A stretch of DNA of 64,000 nucleotides from DAHUYF01 sp035945115 (GCA_035945115.1 DASZAN010000205.1:23348-87347); one strand, 5' to 3'. Shown: positions 40,352 to 49,787, counted from the stretch's first letter. Numbers and translations are program-made. Notes: a model not told the origin generated them from the sequence alone.

Positions 40352-41242
40352 ATGAACCGCAAGATGGATTCCGTCCTGGTCCGCTTTGTCGAAGAGGCGA
40401 AGCGCTACCCCATGCTGAGCCCGGAACGGGAGCAGCAGCTGGCGCGCGCTTGGCGCGATAACGGCGACCGCGACGCGCTCGAGCACCTCGTCGGCAGCCA
40501 TTTGCGCCTGGTCGTCAAGATCGCGCGCGGCTTCGCCGGCTACGGCCTGCCGCTCGCCGACCTCGTCGCCGAAGGGAATGTCGGCTTGATGCAGGCGGCC
40601 GAGAAATTCGACCCGGCCCGCGGCTTCCGCTTTGCGACATATGCGATGTGGTGGATCCGCGCGGCCATCCAGGAATACATCCTCCACTCCTGGTCGCTCG
40701 TGAAGATGGGGACGACCGCGGCGCAGAAGAAGCTCTTCTTCAACTTGCGCAAGCTCAAAGGACAGATGGAGGAGCTCGAGCAAGGCGATCTTTCGCCTGA
40801 AGCGGTCAGCAAGATCGCAACCGAGCTTGATGTGCCCGAAAGCGAAGTCATCGAGATGAACCGCCGGCTCGCCGGCGCCGACAATTCGCTGAACGCGCTC
40901 ATTGGCGGCGGCGGGATCGACAGCGAGGCGGAGTGGCTCGACATGCTGCCCGATGAGGGCCCGAGCCAGGAGACCGTCGTCGGCGATCGCCGTGAGCTGC
41001 GCCAGCGGCGCGAGCTGCTCGATGTGGCGCTCAAGAAACTCAACGCCAGGGAACGCGACATCATCTTCGAGCGGCGCCTCAAGGACGAGCCCTCGACGCT
41101 CGAGGAGCTGAGCCACCGCTACGCCGTGTCGCGCGAGCGCATCCGCCAGATCGAGGTCCGCGCCTTCGAGAAGTTGCAGCGCGCCATGCGCGAGCAGACG
41201 CGGTTCACCCGTCAGGACAATCGCGCGCTGGTGGCGGCGTAA
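40352..41242 (+). CDS. rpoH: RNA polymerase heat-shock sigma factor RpoH (sigma32)
   Basis: This is a 296-residue group 3 sigma factor. Region 2 has LVAEGNVGLMQAAEKFDPARGFRFATYAMWWI (promoter melting and -10 recognition, about residues 70-105); the RpoH box QKKLFFNLRK begins at residue 125; region 4 has the helix-turn-helix STLEELSHRYAVSRERIRQIE for the -35 element. It directs heat-shock chaperone and protease genes. A heat-shock-type promoter lies 128-156 bp upstream, suggesting autoregulation. ATG 40352 is fixed by MNRKMDSVLVRFVEEAK. A GCAGGGAGA site precedes it. Confidence 0.96.
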   Translation: MNRKMDSVLVRFVEEAKRYPMLSPEREQQLARAWRDNGDRDALEHLVGSHLRLVVKIARGFAGYGLPLADLVAEGNVGLMQAAEKFDPARGFRFATYAMWWIRAAIQEYILHSWSLVKMGTTAAQKKLFFNLRKLKGQMEELEQGDLSPEAVSKIATELDVPESEVIEMNRRLAGADNSLNALIGGGGIDSEAEWLDMLPDEGPSQETVVGDRRELRQRRELLDVALKKLNARERDIIFERRLKDEPSTLEELSHRYAVSRERIRQIEVRAFEKLQRAMREQTRFTRQDNRALVAA

Positions 41243-41260
41243 CAGCGAAATCGCGAGTTC

Positions 41261-41321
41261 TCAGTCGTCAGTTGTCAGTTGAGGTTGTTCCGCAACTCTT
41301 GACTAATGACCGACGACTGGC
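41261..41321. terminator. Imperfect inverted repeat after rpoH
   Basis: CAGTCGTCAGTTGTCAGTTG pairs partly with the inverse of GCAACTCTTGACTAATGACC...GACTGG. It starts 19 bp after the rpoH stop and may act as its terminator. Its architecture, short tandem motifs within each arm, resembles the repeats at 2837 and 5403. Confidence 0.4.
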
Positions 41322-41390
41322 GGCTCGCTTCGGCTGTTCTCTGAGAAGCAGCCATGCTCGTATGGCGTCGCCCTGATGCCATAAAGAAGA

Positions 41391-41419
41391 GTCTCATCCC
41401 GAGCTTCTCGAAGGACGCA
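41391..41419. repeat. Partial copy of palindromic repeat family C
   Basis: CTCATCCCGAGCTTCTCGAAG followed by GACGCA matches the right end of the elements at 13480 and 28688 with one base changed. The left half is not recognisable. Confidence 0.55.
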
Positions 41420-41477
41420 CGATCGACCTGCAGCGATCGCGCATTCTATGCTGATGCGGCGAAGAGCGAGGCAGCCC

Positions 41478-42035
41478 ATGAGCCAAGGCATCGTCCGCCG
41501 CAAAGACAAAGAGATGAACGAAGCCGAGGTGGAGGCGCTGCTCCGCCGCGCCATGCTTACGCATTTCGCCACGGTGGGCGCCGACGGCATGCCCTATGTG
41601 GTGCCTAATCTCTTCGTTTATGACGCCGGCAAGCTCTATCTCCACACCACCGCCGCAGCGGGTCACTTCGGCACCAACGTCGCACAGTCGGCGCGCATCT
41701 CCTTTGCCGTGTCCGAGATGGGCGAGGTGTTCCCTTATGGCGAGTTCGCGTGCGACACATCGGCGAGCTATGCGAGCATCGTCGGCTTTGGCACGATCCA
41801 TGTCGAAGCCGATGCGGCCGACAAGGCGCGCTTCTTCGACCGCTTCCTCGCAAAATATGCCTCGCCCACCTGGCAGCGACCGAAGAGCTTCTATCCCCGC
41901 CTCGACGAGGTGACTGTCTATCGCATCGATCCCACGCGCATCACCGGCAAGAAGGGCCCGCTGCCGCCGCTCGCCGAGCAATGGCCGGCGCTGAACCGCA
42001 CCAAGTCGCCAGGTGCCGTTCCGCCGCGCACCTAG
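41478..42035 (+). CDS. Pyridoxamine 5'-phosphate oxidase-like FMN-binding protein
   Basis: This is a 185-residue split-barrel flavin-binding protein of the PNPOx-like superfamily. After MSQGIVRRKDKEMNEAEVEALL, the conserved first strands THFATVGADGMPYVVPNLFVYD are followed by KLYLHTTAAAGH, usual for FMN phosphate contacts, and ISFAVSEMGEVFP. Family members act as flavin reductases, haem-degrading enzymes or small-molecule reductases. ATG 41478 is chosen over 41448 because the former follows GCGAGGCAG and gives the usual N-terminus. No operon partner; substrate unknown. Confidence 0.85.
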   Translation: MSQGIVRRKDKEMNEAEVEALLRRAMLTHFATVGADGMPYVVPNLFVYDAGKLYLHTTAAAGHFGTNVAQSARISFAVSEMGEVFPYGEFACDTSASYASIVGFGTIHVEADAADKARFFDRFLAKYASPTWQRPKSFYPRLDEVTVYRIDPTRITGKKGPLPPLAEQWPALNRTKSPGAVPPRT

Positions 42036-42044
42036 CACGCGCCA

Positions 42045-42533
42045 TCACTGCAGAAAGTCCCAGCGGTGAATGCTGGGCTCGGCCAAGGCCCAGACCCAGG
42101 TGCCCTGGTCGTTGCGGCAGATCGTGCTGGCGAAGACGTGGTGATCGTTGTCATCGGCATCGGTGAAGACAATGTCCTTGCAGGCAATCGCCTCGCCAAA
42201 GCTCCGCGCCACCTCGACGGTGCCGGACTTGCTGGTGAGCGGCAGCGTCTCGGGCACCTGCCAGCTTGTCGATTGCCCGACCGCGAGCGGCCCGGCCGTT
42301 TCGGCGATTGCGATCTGAACGTTTCCCTCGATCCGCCGCTCGACGTATTTGACGCCCTGGTCGACGCCGTAGCTGACACCGAAGCCGACGACCGCGCCGA
42401 GCAGCGCACTGCCACTCGCCGAGCCGACCGCGCCGGCGACACCGGCCGTCGCGAGCGTCGTCACCGCCGGTCCCGCCGCCGCGCATCCCGCAAGCGGCAG
42501 CACGCCCAAGACCACGATCGACCGCCATCGCAT
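42045..42533 (-). CDS. Small lipoprotein, hypothetical
   Basis: This is a 162-residue protein with a lipoprotein signal (MRWRSIVVLGVLPLAGC, lipobox LAGC) followed by a Gly/Ala-rich hydrophobic stretch (GVAGAVGSASGSALLGAVVGFG) like a glycine-zipper or OmpA-anchor domain, then a soluble C-terminal part with two cysteines (IACKDIVF and ASTICRND) that could form a disulfide. It is probably attached to the outer membrane. The ORF from 42602 contains extra unrelated residues. It is convergent with the PNPOx-like gene, nine bases apart. The function is unknown. Confidence 0.75.
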   Translation of the reverse strand: MRWRSIVVLGVLPLAGCAAAGPAVTTLATAGVAGAVGSASGSALLGAVVGFGVSYGVDQGVKYVERRIEGNVQIAIAETAGPLAVGQSTSWQVPETLPLTSKSGTVEVARSFGEAIACKDIVFTDADDNDHHVFASTICRNDQGTWVWALAEPSIHRWDFLQ

Positions 42534-42676
42534 GCATCTTCCTCCCTCCGCGTCCTTTCCGAACGGCGTTGCCCGCCGCGAGGTTGCGGCGATCAACCAC
42601 AACGCTGCTCAGCGCGGCAGCGCGGATCGAAAATGCGTGCGGGCGAGTTAGCCCTCCGTAATGAAGCGAGGGGGAA

Positions 42677-43357
42677 ATGAAGAACCGCGTGATCGCGGGC
42701 TTGCTTCTCCTGTTGACAGGAGCGGCACCCGTCGCGGAGCCGTTGCCGCCTTATCCGTCGGACGGCACCTATCGCTATGCGGTTGCGCATCCGACCTTCG
42801 GCAATATCGGAAGCTACAACAACACCGTGACACGCACCGGCAATGAGGTGACGGTCCGCACCCATGTCGAGATTCGCGTCCGCATCGCCTTCGTCACGGT
42901 GCGAACGATCATCGCCGACCGTTCGGAGTTGTGGCGAAACGGAAAGCTCACGCGCTATCGCAGCACGACCGTGCGCGACGGCAAGACCATCGAGGTCAAT
43001 GGCGAGCCCGAAGCAGCGGGATTTGTGATCGAGGGGCCGCTCGGCAAGACGGTCGCGACAGCCGACGTCTTTCCCAGCAATCCATGGTGGATCGCGATGA
43101 CGCGCGCGAAGACCGTCATGGCGGCGGAAACCGGTCGGCTTCGTCCCGTCGACTTCCGCCTTCTTGGCAGCGACAGTGTACGGCAGAGCGACCGCGATGT
43201 CGCGGCGCGGCACTTCGCGAGCGGCAGCGGCGCCGACCGCGCAGATCTCTGGTACGATGCCGCCAACGTCCCGGTGAAGTTCAGCATCGTCGAGGACGAT
43301 GCGACAATCACGCTCACGCTTACCGGCGCGCCCGGGGGCAGCGAGGCGCAGCGCTAG
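42677..43357 (+). CDS. Secreted DUF6134-like protein
   Basis: This is a 226-residue protein with a signal peptide (MKNRVIAGLLLLLTGAAPVAE). The mature part is mostly beta: YRYAVAHPTFGNIGSYNNTV, SELWRNGKLTRYRSTTVRDG and DLWYDAANVPVKFSI, matching the DUF6134 pattern of a calycin-like barrel as I recall it. It is probably periplasmic. It has no close operon partner; the stop overlaps the end of a convergent transporter remnant. Confidence in the family name is moderate. Confidence 0.75.
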   Translation: MKNRVIAGLLLLLTGAAPVAEPLPPYPSDGTYRYAVAHPTFGNIGSYNNTVTRTGNEVTVRTHVEIRVRIAFVTVRTIIADRSELWRNGKLTRYRSTTVRDGKTIEVNGEPEAAGFVIEGPLGKTVATADVFPSNPWWIAMTRAKTVMAAETGRLRPVDFRLLGSDSVRQSDRDVAARHFASGSGADRADLWYDAANVPVKFSIVEDDATITLTLTGAPGGSEAQR

Positions 43358-43690
43358 CGCAGCAGCAGGACGCCCATGGCGATCGTCGCGACAGTGACGG
43401 GCGCGCCGAGTTTGAAATAGGTCCAGAAGCCGATCTCGATGCCGTGCCGCCGAGCACGTTCGACGACGATGAGGTTGGCGACCGAGCCCAAGATCGTGAA
43501 GTTTCCTGCGAGCGTCGCCGCCATCGCCAAGGTGAGCCACGCCGGGCCGGGATCCGGCAATGCCTGCACGAACGGCTTCAGCACCAGCACCGCCGGAACA
43601 TTGCTGAGGAGGTTCGAGAGCGCTGCCGCGATCGCAGCCATCACCGCTGGGTCGCCGAGATTGAGCCGTCCCGCGTAAGCGAACGCCTCC
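43354..43690 (-). pseudogene. C-terminal remnant of an ArsB/NhaD-type ion transporter
   Basis: About 110 residues remain, with clear transmembrane segments of the ion-transporter superfamily: ALSNLLSNVPAVLVLKPF (the SNVP motif), LAMAATLAGNFTILGSVANLIV and the last helix GAPVTVATIAMGVLLLR. A complete member has about 420 residues, so the N-terminal three quarters are gone. Upstream of about 43690 the open frame runs into sequence that belongs to the promoter region of the divergent penicillin-binding protein gene. It is a deletion relic. Confidence 0.75.
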
Positions 43691-43849
43691 GGCCCACGCC
43701 TCCCGACAACCCCAAAAAAGCCACAGTCACAGCCTTTTTGGACTGCCGGAATCGAGCGCTGGTGCTCGGATCGACGTGGCTTTTGTGCTAGAAGCGGGCC
43801 CAGCGAGCGCCGCGGCACCTTTCGACCCACGCGAACCTTGTGAGAGAAC

Positions 43850-45868
43850 ATGGCGGAGCGACGCGGAGAGTTGCGCATCGACCCCGAGGACCGGCGGCCG
43901 CCGGCAGAGAGACGTGAGCCCCCGCGCAAGAAGAACACGCGGGGCGGCGGACGCCGCTGGCGCTGGCGGCTGTTGCGCTGGGGCCTGCTGCTCGGGCTTT
44001 GGGCGATGATCGCCGCAGCGGGCGTCATCGGCTGGTTCTGGCTCACCCTGCCGCCCACCAACGATCTCAATGCCGCCGAGCGCCGCCCGAGCATCACCCT
44101 TTTGGGTTCGGATGGCTCACTGCTCGCCACCTATGGCGACCTCTTCGGCGAGCCGCTCCATCTGAAGGAGCTGCCGCCTTACCTGCCCGCCGCGGTCATC
44201 GCCACCGAGGATCGCCGCTTCTATCACCATTTCGGCGTCGACCCCATCGGCTTGGCGCGCGCCATCTATGTCAATTTCCGCGCCGGCCACGTGGTGCAGG
44301 GCGGCAGCACCATTACGCAGCAGCTCGCGAAGAATTTGTTCCTCACGTCCGAGCGCACGCTCACGCGCAAGATCCAAGAGGCGCTGCTCGCGCTCTGGCT
44401 CGAGCGCGAATTCACCAAGGACCAGCTGCTCGAGATTTACCTGAACCGCGTCTATCTCGGCGCCGGCACCTATGGCGTCGACGCCGCGGCGCATCGCTAT
44501 TTCGACAAATCGGCGCGGCAGGTGACGCTCTACGAGGCGGCGGTTATCGCGGGCTTGCTCAAGGCGCCGACGCGTTTCAGCCCGGCGCGCGATCGCGAGC
44601 AGGCGGCAAAGCGCGCCGAGCAAGTGCTCGCGAACATGTTGGACGCCGGCTACATCACCGACGCGCAGGCGAAGACCGCGGAGCGCCAGAAGGCGGAGCT
44701 CGCCGTCGCCGGACGCGCGCGACCCGGCAACCGCTATTTCGCCGATTGGGTCTCCGAGCAGCTTCCGTCCTTCATCGATGCGCAAGGCCGCGATCTCGTC
44801 GTCACAACCACGCTCGATCCGCGCCTGCAAGCGCTGGCCGAGAAGGCGATCACGGCGACGCTCGCGAAAGAGGGCGACAAATCCGAAGTGGAGCAAGGGG
44901 CACTCGTGGCGCTTTCGCCCGACGGCGCGGTGCGCGCCATGGTGGGCGGTCGCGACTACGGCGAAAGCCAGTTCAATCGCGCGACGCAAGCGCTGCGCCA
45001 GCCCGGCTCCGCCTTCAAGCCCTTCGTCTATCTCGCGGCGCTCGAGCACGGCATGACGCCCGAGGACCATTTCGTCGATCAGCCCGTGCGCATCGGCAAT
45101 TGGCAGCCGCGCAATTACGAGGGCAAGTATCGCGGCGACATCACCGCCGCCGAGGCGCTCGCACACTCCGTCAACACGGTGGCGGCGCAGGTGCTGCAGC
45201 GCGCCGGCGTCGACGAGGTCATCAATGTCGCCCATCGCCTTGGCATCACCAGCGACCTCGCGCGCGATGCCAGCCTCGCGCTCGGCACCAGCGAAGTGAC
45301 CTTGCTCGACCTCACGACCTCCTATTGCGCCTTTGCGAGCGGCGGCCGCGGCGCGCTGCCTTATGCGATCGCCGAGATTCGCGACAAGAGCGGCGCCGCG
45401 CTCTATCACCGCGAAGGCGATGGCGGCGGCCGCATCATCTCGCCGCAGCTGGTGGGGGTGATGAATCAAATGCTGGCCTCCGTCATCACCCGGGGCACCG
45501 GCCGCAGCGCCGCCTTCGATCGCCCGATCGCCGGCAAGACCGGCACGACGCAAGATTTCCGCGACGCCTGGTTCATCGGCTACTCCGCCGATCTCGTCGC
45601 CGGCGTGTGGTTCGGCAACGACGACGATTCGCCGATGAAGCATGTGACGGGCAGCAGCCTTCCTGCCGCGACATGGCGCACCTTCATGGTCGCCGCCAGC
45701 GAAGGCATGCCGATGCGCCCGCTGCCCTCGGCGCCCGGTGTCGACACCGGCACTCGCGTTGCGTCCTCGGCAAACGCCAGGCCCTCTTCCAATTTTGAGC
45801 AGAGTTGGCTCGGCCACCTCATCCACAGCATCTTCGGTAGCGACGATCAGCCGGCCGTGCGGCGGTAG
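43850..45868 (+). CDS. Class A penicillin-binding protein (PBP1A family)
   Basis: This is a 672-residue bifunctional peptidoglycan synthase. A basic cytoplasmic tail and one membrane helix (LLLGLWAMIAAAGVIGWFWL, about residues 46-65) precede the GT51 transglycosylase domain with the catalytic Glu in ATEDRRFYHHFGVD and GGSTITQQLAKNL, KIQEALLALWLE. The transpeptidase domain has the active serine in QPGSAFKPFVY (SxxK), the SxN motif HSVN and KTGTT. Full length for the family, without the OB insertion domain of E. coli PBP1A. It probably supports growth of the cell wall; PBP1A and PBP2-like naming cannot be separated here. Confidence 0.94.
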   Translation: MAERRGELRIDPEDRRPPAERREPPRKKNTRGGGRRWRWRLLRWGLLLGLWAMIAAAGVIGWFWLTLPPTNDLNAAERRPSITLLGSDGSLLATYGDLFGEPLHLKELPPYLPAAVIATEDRRFYHHFGVDPIGLARAIYVNFRAGHVVQGGSTITQQLAKNLFLTSERTLTRKIQEALLALWLEREFTKDQLLEIYLNRVYLGAGTYGVDAAAHRYFDKSARQVTLYEAAVIAGLLKAPTRFSPARDREQAAKRAEQVLANMLDAGYITDAQAKTAERQKAELAVAGRARPGNRYFADWVSEQLPSFIDAQGRDLVVTTTLDPRLQALAEKAITATLAKEGDKSEVEQGALVALSPDGAVRAMVGGRDYGESQFNRATQALRQPGSAFKPFVYLAALEHGMTPEDHFVDQPVRIGNWQPRNYEGKYRGDITAAEALAHSVNTVAAQVLQRAGVDEVINVAHRLGITSDLARDASLALGTSEVTLLDLTTSYCAFASGGRGALPYAIAEIRDKSGAALYHREGDGGGRIISPQLVGVMNQMLASVITRGTGRSAAFDRPIAGKTGTTQDFRDAWFIGYSADLVAGVWFGNDDDSPMKHVTGSSLPAATWRTFMVAASEGMPMRPLPSAPGVDTGTRVASSANARPSSNFEQSWLGHLIHSIFGSDDQPAVRR

Positions 45869-45895
45869 AGAATGATGCCACACCTCCATCGGACT

Positions 45896-46007
45896 CCTCT
45901 CCGCCCCTGGGGGCGGAGAGGTGGGGGACTCACGGTGTTCGCTAGCAACGCCGCGTCGGCGGCGACGCCCACCTCCTCTAACTCCTCCGCCCTCAAGGGC
46001 GGAGGAG
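45896..46007. repeat. Double-hairpin repeat between two plus-strand genes
   Basis: CCTCTCCGCCCC/GGGGCGGAGAGG at 45896-45921 and CTCCTCCGCCCT/AGGGCGGAGGAG at 45982-46007 form two strong hairpins 60 bp apart. The same double-hairpin layout with related CTCTCCCC arms occurs at 63914-63980. It may end the penicillin-binding protein transcript. Confidence 0.65.
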
Positions 46008-46085
46008 GACAAGCTTAGGCTCCGGCGGCGTGCTATCGGCTATTCTCGTGTTGACGTGAGTCGAACCGCCGCGAGCGAGACCGTC

Positions 46086-48770
46086 ATGTCCGTGCGCAAT
46101 GTCGAGAAGTTGTTCCGGCCGAAATCGGTGGCGCTTGTCGGCGCGACGGATCGCCCCGGTCATGTCGGCACGGTGGTGCTGCGCAATTTGCGTCGCGCGG
46201 GATTGAAGGCGCCGTTCTACCTCGTCAATCCGCAACATCATGAGCTTGACGGTCTTCCCGTCTATGCCAATGTGGCGAGCCTGCCCGAGGCACCCGATCT
46301 CGCCGTTATCGTCACGCCGCCGCAGACCGTGCCGGGTCTCGTTCGCGAGCTCGGCGCGCGCGGCACCAAGGCGTGCGTCATCATCACCGCGGGCTTCGGC
46401 GAGCTCGGGCAAGCCGGACGCGCTTTGCAGCAGCAGGCGCTCGAGGCCGCGGAGCCGCATCTCCTGCGCCTCATCGGCCCCAATTGCGTCGGCATCATGG
46501 TGCCGGCGATCGGGCTTGATGCGAGTTTTTCCCACATCGCGCCGCCCGCGGGCGATCTCGCCTTCGTCAGCCAGTCGGGCGCCATGATCACCGCCGTGCT
46601 CGACTGGGCGGCGCCGCGGCGCATCGGCTTCTCGCAGGTGGTCTCGCTCGGCGACATGGCGGACGTCGATTTCGGCGACATGCTCGACTACCTCGCCGCC
46701 GACGCCGAGACGCGCGCCATCCTGCTTTATGTCGAGGCCATCACCCACGCGCGGAAATTCATGTCGGCGGCGCGCGCCGCGGCACGGGCGAAGCCGGTGG
46801 TGGTGGTGAAGGCCGGGCGATTTGCCGAAGGCGCGCGCGCCGCGGCCTCACATACGGGCGCGCTCGCGGGATCGGATGTGGTCTACGACGCCGCCTTCCG
46901 CCGCGCTGGCATGCTGCGCGTCGACACCATGGCGGAGCTCTTCGATGCTGTGGAGACGCTGGCGCTGACCCGGCCGCAGCAAGGCGATCGTCTCGCCATC
47001 CTCACCAATGGCGGCGGCCCCGGCGTGCTGGCGACGGACGCGCTCGTGGCCATGGGCGGAACGCTCGCGACGCTCGCGCCGGAGACGATCGCCAAGCTCG
47101 ACGCCGTGTTGCCGCGCACCTGGAGCCGCGGCAATCCCGTCGACATCATCGGCGACGCGCCAGGCGCGCGCTATGCCGATGCGCTCCGGATTCTTCTCGA
47201 GGATCCGGCGGCCGACGCCATCCTCGTTCTCAACTGCCCGACCGCGATGGCGCAGCCGGCCGAGGCGGCGCAAGCGGTGATCGATACGCTGGCGGCTGAA
47301 CCGCCCGCGACCATGCTCGGCCGCAATCTCCTCACCGCCTGGCTCGGCGAGAGCGCCGCGTCGGCGGCGCGCGAGCGCTTCGCTGCGGCGCGCATCGCGA
47401 CATACGACACCCCCGACAACGCCGTGCGCGGTTTCATGCACCGCGTGCGCTACCGCCGCAATCAGGAGCTCCTGATGGAGACGCCGGCGGGGCGGCCCGA
47501 CGAATTCGCGCCGGACGTCGCCCCGGTGCGCCGGGTGATTGCCGCCGCCGTAGGCGATAAACCTACATGGCTCGACGCCGATCAGGTCTCGGCGGTGCTC
47601 AGCGCCTATGGCATTCCCATCCCGCAGAGTCGCATCGTCGCGACTCCCGATGCCGCCGCGGCGGCGGCAGAGGCCGTGGGATTTCCCGTCGCCCTCAAGA
47701 TCCGCTCGCCCGATCTCACGCACAAAAGCGACATCGGCGGCGTCGCGCTCAATCTCGGCACTCCCGCGCGCGTGCGCAACGAGGCCGGTGCGATGCTGGC
47801 GCGGGTGCGTGCGGCGCGGCCGGCGGTACATCTCGACGGCTTCCTCGTGCAGCAGATGGTGGAGCGGCCAGGCGCGCTCGAGCTTATTCTGGGGGTCGTC
47901 GACGACGCCATCTTTGGTCCCGTGGTCATGGTGGGCGCGGGCGGCACCGCGGTCGAGCTTTTGCACGACACCACGCTCGAGCTGCCGCCGCTCAACGCGG
48001 CCCTGGCGCGCGCCGCCTTGGCGCGCACCCGCATCTGGTCGCTGCTGCAGGGCTACCGCGGGCAACCAGCGGCCGACATCGAGGGCGTGATGGCGGCGAT
48101 GATCCGTATCGGCCAGCTTGCCGCCGATCATCCGGAGATTCGCGAGCTCGATATCAACCCGCTGCTCGCCGACGCCCGGGGCGTGATGGCGGTCGATGCG
48201 CGCATTCGCGTTGGGCCGGCGGAAAAATCGGGCGCGGCGCGACTTTCGATCTCGCCCTATCCCAAGGAGCTCGAAAGCGAGGAGACGCTCAAGGACGGCA
48301 CGCACCTGTTGCTCCGTCCGGTCCGACCCGAGGATGAGCCAGTGCTGCAGGATCTGGCGAGCCATATGAATCCCGACGATCTCCGGCTCCGCTTCTTCAC
48401 GCCCATCAAGTCGCTGTCGCACACGCTCGCGGCCCGGCTCTCGCAAATCGACTACGATCGCGAGATGGCGCTCATTGCGCGACTTGCCGAGAACGGCACG
48501 GCGCTCGGCGTCGCGCGCTTCTCCGCCGACCCCAACAATCAGCGCTGCGAATTCGCGGTGGCGCTGCGCAGCGACTGGAAGGGCCGCGGGATGGGCTATC
48601 TTCTGATGGCCCGCCTCATCGCCGTGGCAAAGGCACGCGGCATCGCCGAGATGGTGGGGGACGTACTGCACGAGAACGAGGCGATGCTGACGCTCGCGAG
48701 GGGTCTCGGCTTCGCCCTCGCCCGCCACCCCGACGACCCAGAGCTGGTGCGGGTGGTAAAGGCGCTTTAG
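46086..48770 (+). CDS. ADP-forming acyl-CoA synthetase fused to GNAT acetyltransferase (Pat/PatZ-like)
   Basis: This is an 894-residue fusion. It contains a CoA-binding Rossmann domain (LFRPKSVALVGATDRPG), a succinyl-CoA-ligase-like domain with SQSGA and the HTGALAG segment (ASHTGALAGSD), an ATP-grasp domain (VSAVLSAYGIPIP, ALKIRSPDLTHKSDIGGV), and a C-terminal GNAT domain with the acetyl-CoA motif WKGRGMGYLLM near residue 836. The domain order is that of PatZ/YfiQ, which acetylates acetyl-CoA synthetase and other enzymes. Whether synthetase activity remains is open. ATG 46086 (MSVRNVEKLF) follows GAGCGAGA. It stands alone. Confidence 0.9.
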   Translation: MSVRNVEKLFRPKSVALVGATDRPGHVGTVVLRNLRRAGLKAPFYLVNPQHHELDGLPVYANVASLPEAPDLAVIVTPPQTVPGLVRELGARGTKACVIITAGFGELGQAGRALQQQALEAAEPHLLRLIGPNCVGIMVPAIGLDASFSHIAPPAGDLAFVSQSGAMITAVLDWAAPRRIGFSQVVSLGDMADVDFGDMLDYLAADAETRAILLYVEAITHARKFMSAARAAARAKPVVVVKAGRFAEGARAAASHTGALAGSDVVYDAAFRRAGMLRVDTMAELFDAVETLALTRPQQGDRLAILTNGGGPGVLATDALVAMGGTLATLAPETIAKLDAVLPRTWSRGNPVDIIGDAPGARYADALRILLEDPAADAILVLNCPTAMAQPAEAAQAVIDTLAAEPPATMLGRNLLTAWLGESAASAARERFAAARIATYDTPDNAVRGFMHRVRYRRNQELLMETPAGRPDEFAPDVAPVRRVIAAAVGDKPTWLDADQVSAVLSAYGIPIPQSRIVATPDAAAAAAEAVGFPVALKIRSPDLTHKSDIGGVALNLGTPARVRNEAGAMLARVRAARPAVHLDGFLVQQMVERPGALELILGVVDDAIFGPVVMVGAGGTAVELLHDTTLELPPLNAALARAALARTRIWSLLQGYRGQPAADIEGVMAAMIRIGQLAADHPEIRELDINPLLADARGVMAVDARIRVGPAEKSGAARLSISPYPKELESEETLKDGTHLLLRPVRPEDEPVLQDLASHMNPDDLRLRFFTPIKSLSHTLAARLSQIDYDREMALIARLAENGTALGVARFSADPNNQRCEFAVALRSDWKGRGMGYLLMARLIAVAKARGIAEMVGDVLHENEAMLTLARGLGFALARHPDDPELVRVVKAL

Positions 48771-49621
48771 CCCTTCCCCTCTCGGCAAAATCGCGCGAGC
48801 ACGGCGAGCTCGCCGGTCTCGGGCGCGTCGGCACCTTCGGCGAAGCGCTCGTAAAGCCGCGCCATCGCGGCGTAGATGTGCGGCGCCGCCGGATCGGCGG
48901 CGAGGAATTGCGCGATCTCCTCCATTTCCGCCACCCAGCGATACGCTTTCGGAAACATCGCCGGCACGTGCCTCGATAAATAGGCCAAGAGCTGCGGCTG
49001 GCTTTCGCCGAGCTCGCGCTTCAATGCCGCGGCGGCGCCAGCCCGTTCGGCGCCGAGCATCATCGCCGAACCGACGGCGGTAAGGCCCTTGGTGATCCCC
49101 GCATAGGACATCTTGAGCGCCGACGCAGCGCCGATCGTCCCCTCGAGCGCGCGGACCACGAGGCCGACATCGTTGAGCGCGAGCGCGTCGCGCGCATGCT
49201 CGCCCGAGACGTAGAAGACCGTGCGCAAGCCGGTTGCGGGCGGCGGGCCGATGATGCCGGCATCGACGTAGCGGCACCCCGTGGCCGCTAGCACAGCGCC
49301 GATCCGTCCCGCGGTCGTGGGCGCCACCGCGTTGCAGTCGACGACGATCGGCTTCGCTTTTGCGCGCGCCAGCGCCGGCGCGAAACGTTCCGCCACGCCC
49401 AAAGCTTCACCTGGCGGCACGATCGAGAGGAGCATGTCGGCATCGCGGACAAGCCGCTCATCACTCTCGATGATGACGAAACCGGCGCGCTCGGCACGCG
49501 CGATGCTGCCCTTGCTGCGGCCCGTGAGCGACGTGGTGATGCGCGCGCCGCTCTCGCGCAGGCGGCGGCCGACGGCACTTCCCATCTCGCCTGGTGCGAT
49601 GATGGCGATGGTGAAACTCAT
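48767..49621 (-). CDS. NAD(P)-dependent oxidoreductase, DUF1932 family
   Basis: This is a 284-residue beta-hydroxyacid dehydrogenase-like protein. A Rossmann motif (IAIIAPGEMGSAVGRRL) opens the protein; the middle shows VDCNAVAPTTAGRIGAVL and YVDAGIIGPPP, where related enzymes bind substrate, and the DUF1932 C-terminal helical domain has KMSYAGITKGL with the usual catalytic Lys. It may reduce or oxidise a hydroxyacid. The stop lies 4 bp beyond the convergent acetyltransferase gene stop. Strong GAGGAGGAC site before the start. The substrate is unknown. Confidence 0.87.
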   Translation of the reverse strand: MSFTIAIIAPGEMGSAVGRRLRESGARITTSLTGRSKGSIARAERAGFVIIESDERLVRDADMLLSIVPPGEALGVAERFAPALARAKAKPIVVDCNAVAPTTAGRIGAVLAATGCRYVDAGIIGPPPATGLRTVFYVSGEHARDALALNDVGLVVRALEGTIGAASALKMSYAGITKGLTAVGSAMMLGAERAGAAAALKRELGESQPQLLAYLSRHVPAMFPKAYRWVAEMEEIAQFLAADPAAPHIYAAMARLYERFAEGADAPETGELAVLARFCREGKG

Positions 49622-49787
49622 GGCCTGCCGTCCTCCTCGAAGTCGTGCGCCCGCGACGCGGCGGGCGCCCTTGCGAAGCTAACGGCCGCCGATGGGTAGC
49701 AGCAAGCGGGAGACGACGAGGCGCAATGGCTCTTCCCGACGCTTCCATTGTTACCGGCGGACGATGACATTTCGATGACGAGTGCTG

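Noticed and set aside
43690..43800. N-terminal extension of the transporter relic up to 44130
   Set aside because: The extension is Arg/Ser-rich noise antisense to the penicillin-binding protein gene and its promoter.
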